From positions 1,441,495 to 1,505,494 of the forward strand of contig NZ_JAWXCX010000001.1 of the NCBI RefSeq assembly GCF_033845285.1: a stretch of 64,000 bases of DNA. Reading direction: 5' to 3'. This document shows positions 56,210 to 64,000 of the stretch, one piece after another (position 1 is the stretch's first letter; every line of letters begins with the position of its first letter). A model generated the notes under the pieces. It searched no databases and was not told the DNA's origin. It saw only the letters and a list, made by a program, of their open reading frames with translations. The stretch is from Marinococcus sp. PL1-022. GTDB taxonomy: Bacteria > Bacillota > Bacilli > Bacillales > Marinococcaceae. Position numbers and translations under genes: made by a program.

Positions 56210-56659
56210 ATGGACAATTGGATTCATCAGTTATCAAGCACGGCCCGCCAGAATAAAAAACAGGCGTCCACCGTGGAAGAGGAAAAGCAGATGGAAAGCA
56301 TACGTGCCTGCTCGGAGGAGCTGACAGGCATGTTTGATGAATTAATGGGGACCATTAACGGACGGTCAGATTTAAAAGTAGAAAAGGTAAAAAGCAACAA
56401 GCACGTAAAATATTTTTACGGCGTTTCGGAGCTTATTATTGAATCCGGTGAGATTTTCACCCGTAAAGGCTTTCTGGAAATGAACTTTAAGATTCGTATT
56501 AACGACTCTGCCTATAACGTCAGCGACGTCCGGCCGCGCAGTGCTTACCTGAAGGACTTAAACTCGTGCCGATGGGAAACGGAAACGGGCACTGTATTTA
56601 ATGAAGAACAGGCATCAATATTATTTAAACAGGCGCTTCTTCCCTATATTGAAGAATAA
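56210..56659 (+). CDS. Hypothetical protein, operon partner of 55865
   Basis: 149 residues, with a helical N-terminal half (about 1-50) and an alpha/beta C-terminal half containing VKYFYGVSELIIESGEIF and VRPRSAYLKDLNSCRWE. AAAGGGAGGGG precedes the ATG. Terminator follows. No family recognised. Confidence 0.68.
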   Translation: MDNWIHQLSSTARQNKKQASTVEEEKQMESIRACSEELTGMFDELMGTINGRSDLKVEKVKSNKHVKYFYGVSELIIESGEIFTRKGFLEMNFKIRINDSAYNVSDVRPRSAYLKDLNSCRWETETGTVFNEEQASILFKQALLPYIEE

Positions 56660-56671
56660 AAGCAACAGATG

Positions 56672-56699
56672 CAGTCCGGAAACATTCCGGGCTGTTTTT
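56672..56699 (+). terminator. Terminator of 55865-56659 operon
   Basis: CAG-T-CCGG/CCGG-G-CTG stem and five T. Confidence 0.9.
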
Positions 56700-56893
56700 A
56701 TGGATTTTAAAATTGTAGTTAATTATATACAAAAAATTAAATTGTGCAGTGTTTCTTAAAAGATACACACGATATACAGCGGTAAAAATATAAACCGGGT
56801 TAAAAAGAACCGGAAAATAAATTTCGTAATTCGAAAAATAATAGTACTTTATTACTTGGAATTGAAGTATCATTAAAGAGAGGGGGCTAAGCG

Positions 56894-57115
56894 ATGGCTG
56901 TCGTGTATGTCAACCGTCACGTCCGTTATGTGCAGGTGCTGTTAAGCGATGAGGGGAGTCTTTTGCACTGTTTAACGTGGGAGAGCGATGAGGGATTTGT
57001 ATTTGACATACATGCTCTTGATGACAGCTCGTTTTCCCCGAAGTACGACCGGATCTATATGCCATTTGACCAGGAAACGATGACGCTCCATGGAAACACT
57101 TATATTTTGTATTAG
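56894..57115 (+). CDS. Hypothetical small protein
   Basis: 73 residues, beta-rich (VVYVNRHVRYVQVLLSDEGS, PFDQETMTLHGNTYILY). GAGAGGGGG lies before the ATG. A hairpin at 57142 may end the transcript. No family recognised. Confidence 0.62.
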   Translation: MAVVYVNRHVRYVQVLLSDEGSLLHCLTWESDEGFVFDIHALDDSSFSPKYDRIYMPFDQETMTLHGNTYILY

Positions 57116-57141
57116 CAATAGCCAGGGGGAAATAAATCAGG

Positions 57142-57177
57142 GGATACGCCGGGGTGTCGGGTATCCTTTGTATTTTT
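57142..57177 (+). terminator. Possible terminator after gene at 56894
   Basis: GGATAC/GTATCC stem with a 13-base loop, then an interrupted T stretch (TTTGTATTTTT). Confidence 0.5.
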
Positions 57178-57400
57178 ACATATACATTTTTGCGCTACGG
57201 ATAACTGTTGTCGTGTATGCATTTTGTTGATGGATTTATGTTTATTTTTATATACAATAGCATCACTTCTGTTGGAAAGGAGTTTTATCATTTTAGCAGG
57301 GCCTGCATGTTTACTGCGGCAGGCTGCGGCTCGTTCCTATACAATAGGGCGTAGGAGTGTTATGCTTTGAGCGGAACAGAAGTTGAAAGGAGCATGCGCT

Positions 57401-57625
57401 ATCTCTCAATTTTCTTACGTGATCGATGAAGAAGGAAATGAAGTTTTCGTAGGGACAGAAGAAGACATCAAGGAAAAATTCCCGGCAAGAAAAAAACATA
57501 TTTTTAATACCGAAGAGGAGCTGCTGAAGGGCATACGGGAGTTCCGGGAAAATGAACGAATTATTTCGGTAGTAAGTGATCTGCCGGTCTTAAATGAGCA
57601 CTGGAAAGATAAGGACAATATGTAA
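57401..57625 (+). CDS. Hypothetical small protein, paralogue of 37011, with a non-ATG start
   Basis: 74 residues. The second half aligns with the protein at 37011-37250 (FNTEEELLKGIREF versus FETEEELFHSIQTY). The aligned start is ATC at 57401 (ISQFSYV against MSNFAYI), eight bases after AAAGGAG. The nearest standard in-frame starts are TTG at 57383, which has no ribosome site and lies upstream of AAAGGAG, and a GTG 12 codons into the alignment. ATC initiation, or a mutated start, is the simplest reading. Confidence 0.6.
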   Translation: MSQFSYVIDEEGNEVFVGTEEDIKEKFPARKKHIFNTEEELLKGIREFRENERIISVVSDLPVLNEHWKDKDNM

Positions 57626-57686
57626 AAACCGGACATGCTTATGGTGCACGGGAGTAGGCGGACATTTTATATTACGCAGGTGCGGA

Positions 57687-57717
57687 CCGGACTTTTTCCA
57701 GAAAGTCCGGTTTTTTT
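57687..57717 (+). terminator. Terminator after gene at 57401
   Basis: CCGGACTTT/AAAGTCCGG stem and seven T. Confidence 0.93.
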
Positions 57718-57799
57718 ATTAGATAGAAAACTTTTAAAAGCGCTGGCGTAGTATAATGAACAAAGTACCTCCCAGTCTTTGTCAGAGAGGAAGATGATG

Positions 57800-57979
57800 A
57801 TGAACAAGAAAAGAAACACCGCTTGGCTGCTGGTGCCGCTGCTGCTTCTGCAGGCCTGGTGGCTTTACCGGGAAGCAGAAAAGCAGGGAAAAGCAAAATG
57901 GAAATGGGGCCTTTGGGGATTAACGCAGTTTCCGACCCCGGCAGTCGCTTTTTATGTCATTCACAAATGGAAGGAGTGA
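57800..57979 (+). CDS. Small membrane protein, PLDc_N-like
   Basis: 59 residues with two hydrophobic segments. The pattern WWLYREAEKQGKAKWKWGLWG and the following FPTPAVAFYVIHKW recalls the PLDc_N type of two-TM Bacillus proteins. Of three consecutive ATGs (57794, 57797, 57800) the last has the best spacing from AGAGGAAG. Function unknown. Confidence 0.6.
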   Translation: MNKKRNTAWLLVPLLLLQAWWLYREAEKQGKAKWKWGLWGLTQFPTPAVAFYVIHKWKE

Positions 57980-58106
57980 CCCGGGCCTTCTGCCCGGCCG
58001 CTGCTTTTCCGAGGTTTCAAATCGTCTCCCGGGTGTAATAGGATAAAAAGAAGCCGGTGATTCTGCCGGCACGTGCAGCACCTATTAGAGTGAAGGGGCG
58101 ACAAAA

Positions 58107-58409
58107 ATGAAACAGGAAACCCAGGAAATTAACGAAATTGTACTCGACGAATCGGAGCTTCGGTTTGATTCTGCGTACTTGTATCTCGAAACGTCCGATC
58201 CGGACCGGATTGGGGAAAGTGCCTGGACCATAGTCATTTATAATGCGGAGCAGGAATTTTCCGGGGAGTTTACGAGCCGAAACAGCATAAGCATCCGGAT
58301 CAAAACCGAAGAAGCAGAGTATCAGGGACTCGTTCAATTCAAAAACATTGAAGGCAGCGAGAAGAAGCACTGCCACCTCGACGGTCTCGATGAACTCGTG
58401 CAGATATAA
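58107..58409 (+). CDS. Hypothetical small beta-rich protein (family with 58885)
   Basis: 100 residues, acidic, no membrane segment. It shares a plan with 58885-59178: W-T-I/V-x-I strand, acidic F-S-G-E-F/F-H-Q-A-F step, then Y-Q-G-L-V-Q/F-G-G-Q-V-Y and a C-terminal L-D/E-G. GAAGGGG precedes the ATG. Function unknown. Confidence 0.65.
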   Translation: MKQETQEINEIVLDESELRFDSAYLYLETSDPDRIGESAWTIVIYNAEQEFSGEFTSRNSISIRIKTEEAEYQGLVQFKNIEGSEKKHCHLDGLDELVQI

Positions 58410-58552
58410 AGCAGGACTGAAGAACGGGCGGCAGCTGAAGCTGGCGCCTGTTTTTGTATGCTGGGAAGCTGGCATCCGAACGTTTAATACACGTGAATTC
58501 GGGGATTATAGCTGTGAAAAGATGCTCCACGATGGAGAAAGGAGAGAAAGCC

Positions 58553-58795
58553 ATGAGTCCGAGAAAAGAAGCGATGGCCCAGCTCGCCGGAAGAGTCGAG
58601 CGCGGGGAAATCGGGGCCAAATGGTCGCCGGCAGATGAAATCGAACAGGACCGTTTTCAGGAGCTTGCGGAGCACGGATACGTGACGTATGACGATGCCT
58701 CCGGAGAGAAAGATCAGGCGGTTTACAGCGGCATCGCGATTACAAAAGAAGGCCGCGAGCTTTATGAAGAATATAAGCGGCAGGTGGACGAATAG
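58553..58795 (+). CDS. Small winged-helix-like protein
   Basis: 80 residues with an ending (VYSGIAITKEGRELYEEYKRQ) like the last helix and wing of YjcQ/PadR-type small winged-helix proteins, but the DNA-binding part is short. AAAGGAG precedes the ATG at 58553. Terminator follows. Confidence 0.62.
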   Translation: MSPRKEAMAQLAGRVERGEIGAKWSPADEIEQDRFQELAEHGYVTYDDASGEKDQAVYSGIAITKEGRELYEEYKRQVDE

Positions 58796-58812
58796 AAATT
58801 AATGTACCAAGC

Positions 58813-58841
58813 AGGCGGTTTTAAACAAGCCGCCTTTTTTT
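58813..58841 (+). terminator. Terminator after gene at 58553
   Basis: AGGCGG/CCGCCT stem, 11-base loop, seven T. Confidence 0.9.
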
Positions 58842-58884
58842 AAAGAATGAAGCCAAAAGAAATAACGACACCCAGGAGGACGCA

Positions 58885-59178
58885 ATGCCGACATTAGCAC
58901 TTGAATCCGTTAAAACAATCTCCACAAATGAAATTATTCATGTAAATGAAGGGAAGCTGCAGGCAGGTGACGGGCCGCTGGAGCGCTGGACCGTCACCAT
59001 TACAGACTGCGAAAACGAGAAATTTTTCCATCAGGCGTTCGACAGTGCTTCCCCTGCACTGGATCTGTATTTTTACACCCGGGAGGGATTTCAGTTTGGC
59101 GGTCAGGTGTATATTACCCGGGTGGATCAGGAAAGCATCGAGCTCGAAGGGAGCAGCGCGCTCCAGGAACAGTCGTAA
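58885..59178 (+). CDS. Hypothetical small beta-rich protein (family with 58107)
   Basis: 97 residues: INEG-type start (HVNEGKLQAGDGPLERWTVT), DLYFYTREGFQFGGQVYITRV and IELEGSSAL. Plan matches 58107-58409. CAGGAGGACGCA precedes the ATG. The next gene begins 21 bp after its stop, so the two are co-transcribed. Confidence 0.66.
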   Translation: MPTLALESVKTISTNEIIHVNEGKLQAGDGPLERWTVTITDCENEKFFHQAFDSASPALDLYFYTREGFQFGGQVYITRVDQESIELEGSSALQEQS

Positions 59179-59199
59179 TTGGATGAAAGGAGGATGACT

Positions 59200-59526
59200 A
59201 TGGCACAGGAACCGGGTTTTTCCGAGGAGGGGCTGAAAGGCTACCGCGTACGTCCGATCCATTTTGCCGGAGAATCAGTCGAAGTGTATCAGGAGGAAGA
59301 GCTGGTGCTGCTCGTCCAGGTAACCACCTCGGCGATGGCAGCCGAAGCCAGTTTAAAGGAAGAAAACGTGCCGGAATGGCTGTGGAATATCGGTATGGAC
59401 TATCTGGAGCAGGAAGAGCCGACGGAAAGAAAGCGTCTCGTCATCACCGTTCAGGACGTGACCGACGGAGAATTAAACAAAACGTACGACAATTTATTGA
59501 GAGAGTTCGAAGCGCCCTCCAGCTGA
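59200..59526 (+). CDS. Hypothetical protein (family with 60443)
   Basis: 108 residues, with VEVYQEEELVLLVQVTTSAM and PEWLWNIGMDYLEQEEPTE. The protein at 60443-60757 aligns along this stretch (LHIFERERLLLSMQITAEAL; YEWLWLRGLEFIEREHITS) and in the D-x-x-x-x-x-x-x-x-Y-x-x-L ending. The ATG at 59200 follows AAAGGAGG. Its last codons form the left arm of a terminator. Function unknown. Confidence 0.68.
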   Translation: MAQEPGFSEEGLKGYRVRPIHFAGESVEVYQEEELVLLVQVTTSAMAAEASLKEENVPEWLWNIGMDYLEQEEPTERKRLVITVQDVTDGELNKTYDNLLREFEAPSS

Positions 59527-59539
59527 GAGGGTGCTTTTT
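59511..59539 (+). terminator. Terminator overlapping end of gene at 59200
   Basis: AGCGCCCTC/GAGGGTGCT stem spanning the stop codon, five T. Confidence 0.9.
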
Positions 59540-59699
59540 GTTTCTATTTATATAGAAGAAACAGGCTGATTGCTTTTTGGGCAGCAGGCGTTGAGAGAAA
59601 CGGCTTTCACCGGGTACGAAGGGAAATTCTTTCTGAAAAAAACGGGCGGGTGTCTTCTCGAACAGCATAAACTGTGGTATAAATAAGTGGAGGGGGTGG

Positions 59700-59999
59700 A
59701 TGACAGTGGCTTTAGTGGAATTCAAATGCAGAACGCAGCCGCAGGTGACGTATAGCAGTGACGGTCATGAAATTCATTACAAGGTGATTGAATACGCCGA
59801 TGGCTATGAAGTGGTGCTTCATTCGATGAGTGATTTTCAGCCGGCCGATGAAAAACTGTTATTTCATCAGGGAAGTCAGGTCATTCACGCCAAAGAGCAT
59901 ACTTACGTATTAGATACCTGCGATTGTGTGTACAGCGGTGAATCCGATGAAACGATCGATCATTCGATCTGTCACAAACCGTATTCTAAATCCATGTAA
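59700..59999 (+). CDS. Hypothetical small protein, Cys-rich tail
   Basis: 99 residues, beta-rich (VEFKCRTQPQVTYSSDGHEIH, YADGYEVVLHSMSDF) with four cysteines, three of them in LDTCDCVYSG and SICHKP near the C-terminus, which might bind metal. GGAGGGGGTGG precedes the ATG closely. No family recognised. Confidence 0.62.
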   Translation: MTVALVEFKCRTQPQVTYSSDGHEIHYKVIEYADGYEVVLHSMSDFQPADEKLLFHQGSQVIHAKEHTYVLDTCDCVYSGESDETIDHSICHKPYSKSM

Positions 60000-60009
60000 A
60001 CGCTAAGCG

Positions 60010-60038
60010 GAGCTTTCCTTCCCGGGAGGCTCTTTTTT
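60010..60038 (+). terminator. Probable terminator after gene at 59700
   Basis: Imperfect GAGC...GCTC hairpin with inner CC/GG pairs, then six T. Confidence 0.65.
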
Positions 60039-60088
60039 GTGGCGGGCACAGGTGAAAAAAATTACGGAAAACAGAAAGGGGCATACTA

Positions 60089-60313
60089 ATGCTGCATTTT
60101 GAAAAGAAGGATCTTCACAATTTAAACCACGCGGAGGCGCCGTATGTATCCATTTACCAATACGGAAAAACGGACATCAGCAGCCACCCGTCCGACAGCA
60201 GCCGGGTGGGGCTCTCCAAGAAGGGCATGATGAAGCTGATGAGCTACTGGATCGAGGAAGGCAATCTTGATGATAACGACAAGCAGCAGATTAAAGAATG
60301 GCTTGACCAGTAG
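60089..60313 (+). CDS. Hypothetical small protein
   Basis: 74 residues, with VSIYQYGKTDISSHPSDSSR in the middle and an acidic helical tail (NLDDNDKQQIKEWLDQ). GAAAGGGG lies before the ATG. No family recognised. Confidence 0.62.
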   Translation: MLHFEKKDLHNLNHAEAPYVSIYQYGKTDISSHPSDSSRVGLSKKGMMKLMSYWIEEGNLDDNDKQQIKEWLDQ

Positions 60314-60442
60314 CCTTTCAGGAGGTGTGGAAGAAATTCGGGTTTAGCAGCAGAGGTGCAGGGAAAAGGAATCACAATTCACCAATAGAAAAACGAACTT
60401 CGGGCATGGATCAGTCCTGAAGTCGTTAAAGGGGGAAGAGTG

Positions 60443-60757
60443 ATGGCACGCCTGCTTGACTTTTACCACGGATCGTATGAAGGCAGCCCGGGAGAGTCTG
60501 AACATTTTAATGGACCGGTGCTTCACATTTTTGAACGTGAACGATTGCTGCTGTCGATGCAGATTACGGCAGAGGCGCTTCAAAAAAACGAACTGGATGT
60601 AGATATGACAACGGTGTATGAGTGGCTCTGGCTCCGGGGGCTCGAATTTATTGAACGGGAACACATTACGTCAGCCACGGTAGTGGTAATTACTGATCGG
60701 GATATTCGAAAAGACAAAATTGTTACGGAATACCGGACGCTTGCTGCACGGGCATAA
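60443..60757 (+). CDS. Hypothetical protein (family with 59200)
   Basis: 104 residues; the alignment with 59200-59526 runs through the LLLSMQIT and EWLW motifs and the D-R-D-I strand. The ATG at 60443 (a GTG precedes it directly) follows AAAGGGGGAAG. Convergent with lexA, sharing a terminator. Confidence 0.68.
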   Translation: MARLLDFYHGSYEGSPGESEHFNGPVLHIFERERLLLSMQITAEALQKNELDVDMTTVYEWLWLRGLEFIEREHITSATVVVITDRDIRKDKIVTEYRTLAARA

Positions 60758-60763
60758 TATAGA

Positions 60764-60805
60764 ACAGGCCGCCTGCTTTTTAAAAATTGCAGGCGGCCTG
60801 TTTTG
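60764..60805. terminator. Bidirectional terminator between 60443 gene and lexA
   Basis: ACAGGCCGCCTGC/GCAGGCGGCCTGT 13 bp perfect stem. Confidence 0.93.
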
Positions 60806-60810
60806 TGTGA

Positions 60811-61437
60811 TTAAAAGATGGTGCGGAAAACGCCGGTGACTCTGCCGAGTATCGTACAGTTTTCTAAAATAATCGGATCCATGGTGGCATTTTCAGGCTG
60901 CAGCCGGATAAAGTTTTCTTCTTTATAAAACCGTTTAACCGTTGCTTCCATTTCATCGGTCATAGCGACAATGATATCGCCGTTATCGGCGGTCTGCTGT
61001 TTTTGCACAACAACAAGATCCCCGTCAAAAATCCCGGCCTCAATCATGCTGTCGCCCTGGATGGTAAGCATGTATACCTGCTCTTCATCGGTCACCATGC
61101 GCTCTGGAAGAGGGATGTATTCTTCGACATTTTCCACCGCAGTAATAGGTTCCCCGGCCGTTACTTTACCAATGACCGGCACGTATACGGCTTTGCTTTC
61201 GTGGATCGGCTCACTGCCCTGGTCCTCAAGCTCAAGCACTTCAATCGCCCGTGGCTTTGTCGGGTCGCGGCGGATTAAATTTTTATTTTCAAGGCGGGCG
61301 AGGTGCCCGTGAACCGTAGAACTCGAAGCGAGTCCGACAGCTTCCCCGATCTCCCGTACCGAAGGCGGATAGCCTTTTTCTTTTACTTCTTCTTTTATAT
61401 AATCAAGAATTTGCTGCTGGCGCTTGGATAGCTTCAT
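60811..61437 (-). CDS. lexA: LexA, SOS repressor
   Basis: 208 residues. The N-terminal winged helix has [32 protein letters not shown] around residues 4-36. The cleavage site is the Ala-Gly pair in GKVTAGEP. The catalytic Ser is in GDSMIEAGI and the Lys in [10 protein letters not shown]. It self-cleaves on RecA filaments to derepress DNA-damage genes. The ATG at 61437 follows AAGGAGG; an upstream ATG would add 47 unrelated residues across the promoter. Divergent from yneA-yneB, with SOS boxes between. Confidence 0.97.
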   Translation of the reverse strand: MKLSKRQQQILDYIKEEVKEKGYPPSVREIGEAVGLASSSTVHGHLARLENKNLIRRDPTKPRAIEVLELEDQGSEPIHESKAVYVPVIGKVTAGEPITAVENVEEYIPLPERMVTDEEQVYMLTIQGDSMIEAGIFDGDLVVVQKQQTADNGDIIVAMTDEMEATVKRFYKEENFIRLQPENATMDPIILENCTILGRVTGVFRTIF

Positions 61438-61522
61438 CTCCGCACCTCCTTTTGAGGAATTTTTCTGAATAAAGTATAGCATGAGGGGAACAAAAACGCA
61501 AACACCCGTTCTAATATTTTTG

Positions 61523-61550
61523 TTGACGGGAACAGGTATTCTGGTATACT
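61523..61550 (+). promoter_or_regulatory. yneA promoter with LexA box between -35 and -10
   Basis: TTGACG (61523-61528) and TATACT (61545-61550) have a 16-base spacer. GAACAGGTATTC at 61530-61541, between them, resembles the Bacillus SOS box GAACN4GTTC with one changed base. Confidence 0.72.
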
Positions 61551-61562
61551 GGATGAATATAA

Positions 61563-61574
61563 GAACATACATTC
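61563..61574. promoter_or_regulatory. LexA (SOS) box 2
   Basis: GAACATACATTC is close to the Bacillus consensus GAACATATGTTC (10 of 12), just upstream of the yneA start. Confidence 0.75.
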
Positions 61575-61595
61575 TCATTCAGGGGGAACATGCAC

Positions 61596-61838
61596 ATGAA
61601 TAAACTCAAAGCTTTTACTTTCACGGACTGGACCATGCTGGCCTTGTTTGCATTTGCACTTTTATTTCTGGTATATTCAGCGGACGCTTCGATCACGCCG
61701 GAAACGCTGGACGACACGGAAGCAGACCGTCCGGCAGAAATCGTCTATGAGCAGGAGCATCCGGTTTTAAAGGACAGGATAGGCTATCAGGAAGAGCCGT
61801 GGGAACGAACGGTTACATTTGACGCTCCCGAACAGTAA
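61596..61838 (+). CDS. yneA: YneA-position SOS division inhibitor, short form without LysM
   Basis: 80 residues: a membrane segment (about 14-32) then an acidic tail. It sits exactly where yneA lies in B. subtilis (divergent from lexA, before yneB) and has SOS boxes. YneA normally has an N-terminal membrane helix and a LysM domain and halts septation during DNA damage. Here no LysM motif is visible (tail EADRPAEIVYEQEHP...), so it is a divergent or reduced form. The ATG at 61596 is better spaced from AGGGGGA than the one at 61590. Confidence 0.7.
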   Translation: MNKLKAFTFTDWTMLALFAFALLFLVYSADASITPETLDDTEADRPAEIVYEQEHPVLKDRIGYQEEPWERTVTFDAPEQ

Positions 61839-61862
61839 AACACGAACAGAAAGGATCACTGA

Positions 61863-62525
<663 letters not shown>

Positions 62526-62592
62526 TTTGTTTGCGGTGCGATGCTGTTTTTAATATAATGAATAGGGAATGCCATTTTAAGGGAGGCAACTT

Positions 62593-62832
62593 ATGCTTTC
62601 GAAAGAAAAAATTGACCGGATTAATGAATTGGCCAAACGTCAAAAATCAACGGGGCTGACGGCCGAAGAAGAGGAAGAACAGCATGCGCTGCGTCAGGAA
62701 TATTTAAGCAAATTCCGTTCTTCATTTAAAAACCAGCTTGAAAACGTTAAAGTGGTGGATGAAGAAGGCACGGATGTAACTCCGAACAAGCTTGAACGTG
62801 TCAAACGACGGAACCGCAGCTTTCGGCATTAA
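62593..62832 (+). CDS. ynzC: YnzC, DUF896 protein
   Basis: 79 residues, a helical hairpin protein: KEKIDRINELAKRQKSTGLTAEEEEEQHALR is the DUF896 signature, with a basic C-terminus. The ATG follows AAGGGAGG. It is in the conserved position between yneB and tkt. Function unknown. Confidence 0.93.
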   Translation: MLSKEKIDRINELAKRQKSTGLTAEEEEEQHALRQEYLSKFRSSFKNQLENVKVVDEEGTDVTPNKLERVKRRNRSFRH

Positions 62833-62842
62833 GATAAAAGAG

Positions 62843-62873
62843 AGGCCTGGTCTTAACAAAGAGCAGGCCTTTT
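62843..62873 (+). terminator. Terminator after ynzC
   Basis: AGGCCTG/CAGGCCT stem with a 14-base loop and a T-rich tail. Confidence 0.85.
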
Positions 62874-63019
62874 GATTTTATTCTTTCTCCGTAAACCCGC
62901 TTGTGTAATCGTTTTAAAACCTTTATCATAAAAGCGTACATGAACACGGAATTTCCCGCGGGGTCAACCTACAGATGCGGGTTTCCACCCAAAAATACAT
63001 ACAGTGGAGGGACATATGC

Positions 63020-64000
63020 ATGGCAATTAGCACAGAACAATTAGCAATTAACACGATCCGGACGTTGTCCATCGAAAGCATTGAGAAAGCCCAGTCGGGT
63101 CACCCGGGGCTTCCGATGGGCGCCGCGCCGATGGCGTACGCGCTCTGGACGAAAGCGATGAACCACAACCCGGCCAACCCGGACTGGTTTAACCGCGACC
63201 GCTTCGTGCTGTCCGCCGGCCACGGATCGATGCTCCTATACAGCATGCTGCACCTGAGCGGCTACGACCTCTCGCTCGAGGAGCTGAAAAACTTCCGCCA
63301 GTGGGGAAGCCAGACGCCGGGCCACCCGGAATACGGCCACACCGCCGGCGTGGAAGCCACCACCGGCCCGCTCGGCCAGGGTCTGGCCATGGGGACCGGC
63401 ATGGCGATGGCCGAACGCCATCTGGCAGCCAAGTACAACACGGACGATCACTCCGTGGTCGACCATTTCACGTACGTGCTCTGCGGCGACGGCGACCTGA
63501 TGGAAGGCGTGGCGTCGGAATCAGCTTCGCTCGCCGGCCACTTACAGCTCGGCAACCTGGTGGTGCTGTATGACTCCAACGACGTGTCGCTCGACGGCGC
63601 GCTCCACCAGTCGTTTTCCGAAAACGTGCTGCAGCGCTATGAAGCGTACGGCTGGCACACGGTCTTTATCGAGGACGGCAACGACGTCGATGCCCTGGAG
63701 GCAGCGATCGAAGAAGCGAAGCAGTCCCCGAAGCCATCCATGATCGAAGTGAAAACCGTGATCGGCTACGGCGCACCGAACAAAGGCGGCACCAATGCCG
63801 CCCACGGCGCGCCGATCGGCGACGACGAGTACAATTTGGTAAAGGAAGCCTACCAGTGGGAATACGACGCGTTTCACATTCCGCCGGAGGTGACCGAACT
63901 GTTTGACGAAGTCAAACAGGGCGGCGCGAAGGCCGAAAAGGAATGGAACGAGCTGTTTGACGCCTACAAGCAGGAGAATCCGGAACTTGCCGACGAGCTC
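63020..64000 (+). CDS. tkt: Transketolase, 5' part (runs off window)
   Basis: The first 327 codons of transketolase, which moves two-carbon units in the pentose phosphate pathway using thiamine diphosphate. The N-terminal half is intact: [21 protein letters not shown], the catalytic His of [27 protein letters not shown], and the ThDP motif [13 protein letters not shown] through YDSND. The ATG at 63020 follows GGAGGG; an ATG four bases earlier is out of frame and meets a stop. GC content and codon use are high, as expected for a highly expressed gene. The 3' half lies beyond the window. Confidence 0.96.
   Translation, partial: MAISTEQLAINTIRTLSIESIEKAQSGHPGLPMGAAPMAYALWTKAMNHNPANPDWFNRDRFVLSAGHGSMLLYSMLHLSGYDLSLEELKNFRQWGSQTPGHPEYGHTAGVEATTGPLGQGLAMGTGMAMAERHLAAKYNTDDHSVVDHFTYVLCGDGDLMEGVASESASLAGHLQLGNLVVLYDSNDVSLDGALHQSFSENVLQRYEAYGWHTVFIEDGNDVDALEAAIEEAKQSPKPSMIEVKTVIGYGAPNKGGTNAAHGAPIGDDEYNLVKEAYQWEYDAFHIPPEVTELFDEVKQGGAKAEKEWNELFDAYKQENPELADEL

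Overview
This window is a chromosomal segment of a mesophilic Bacillota, most likely a halophilic or alkaliphilic member of the Bacillaceae (Alkalicoccus/Salipaludibacillus-like; this placement is inference). Two stretches keep the Bacillus subtilis backbone order: hflX-ynbB-glnR-glnA (26.8-31.4 kb) and lexA-yneA-yneB-ynzC-tkt (60.8-64.0 kb). Strong AGGAGG-type ribosome sites, a Gram-positive Fnr, CadC, LexA and GlnR, and very acidic secreted or lipoprotein sequences fit that placement. The 29 kb between the two backbone blocks, and most of 10-25 kb, is lineage-specific.

Layout. 0-3.4 kb: a minus-strand ECF transporter operon (S component, fused double ATPase, T component, then a gene cut by the window edge), divergent from an RpiR-type regulator. 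4.7-9.9 kb: a four-carbon sugar-acid catabolic cluster (KdgT-type permease, DtnK-type kinase, PdxA2-type dehydrogenase) with a PrpR-like regulator whose AAA+ domain is degenerate. 10-14.8 kb: a zinc alcohol dehydrogenase, small membrane proteins and an exported alkaline phosphatase. 15.0-22.4 kb: a zinc/cadmium homeostasis block, with cadC-cadA (efflux) convergent on zinT-znuA (capture) and then a COG0523 GTPase plus FAD oxidoreductase. Two good Zur boxes precede the minus-strand operons. 22.5-25.4 kb: universal stress protein and small membrane proteins.

25.8-31.4 kb: a degenerate tyrosine recombinase, then hflX, ynbB, glnR and glnA with two GlnR boxes. 31.5-47.9 kb is an accessory island: three membrane proteins sharing one N-terminal anchor module but carrying different outer domains; two cassette-like units with the same 305 bp 5' segment (a broken XtrA/YqaO-like phage gene) in front of unrelated AT-rich genes, each closed by a related terminator; a phage-type DnaD/DnaC pair; an IS30 element that appears to split a small gene; and several gene relics.

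48.0-49.7 kb: an NlpC/P60 protein and a nuclease-excalibur lipoprotein. 49.9-54.9 kb: a stress/oxygen cluster of three Usp proteins, a NarL-like regulator with an altered receiver and a Gram-positive Fnr. A perfect TGTGA-N6-TCACA box sits at about -41.5 from both divergent promoters of this cluster. 55-60.8 kb: a run of short, mostly unrecognised genes, several of them paralogous. The window ends in the SOS block (lexA, a short yneA, yneB), ynzC and the 5' part of tkt.

The strongest candidates for something undescribed are the duplicated xtrA-relic/cargo/terminator cassettes, the shared-anchor membrane protein family, the Zur-controlled FAD oxidoreductase, and the Fnr-controlled divergent stress cluster. 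All identifications come from reading the sequence and from memory of families; no database search was run.
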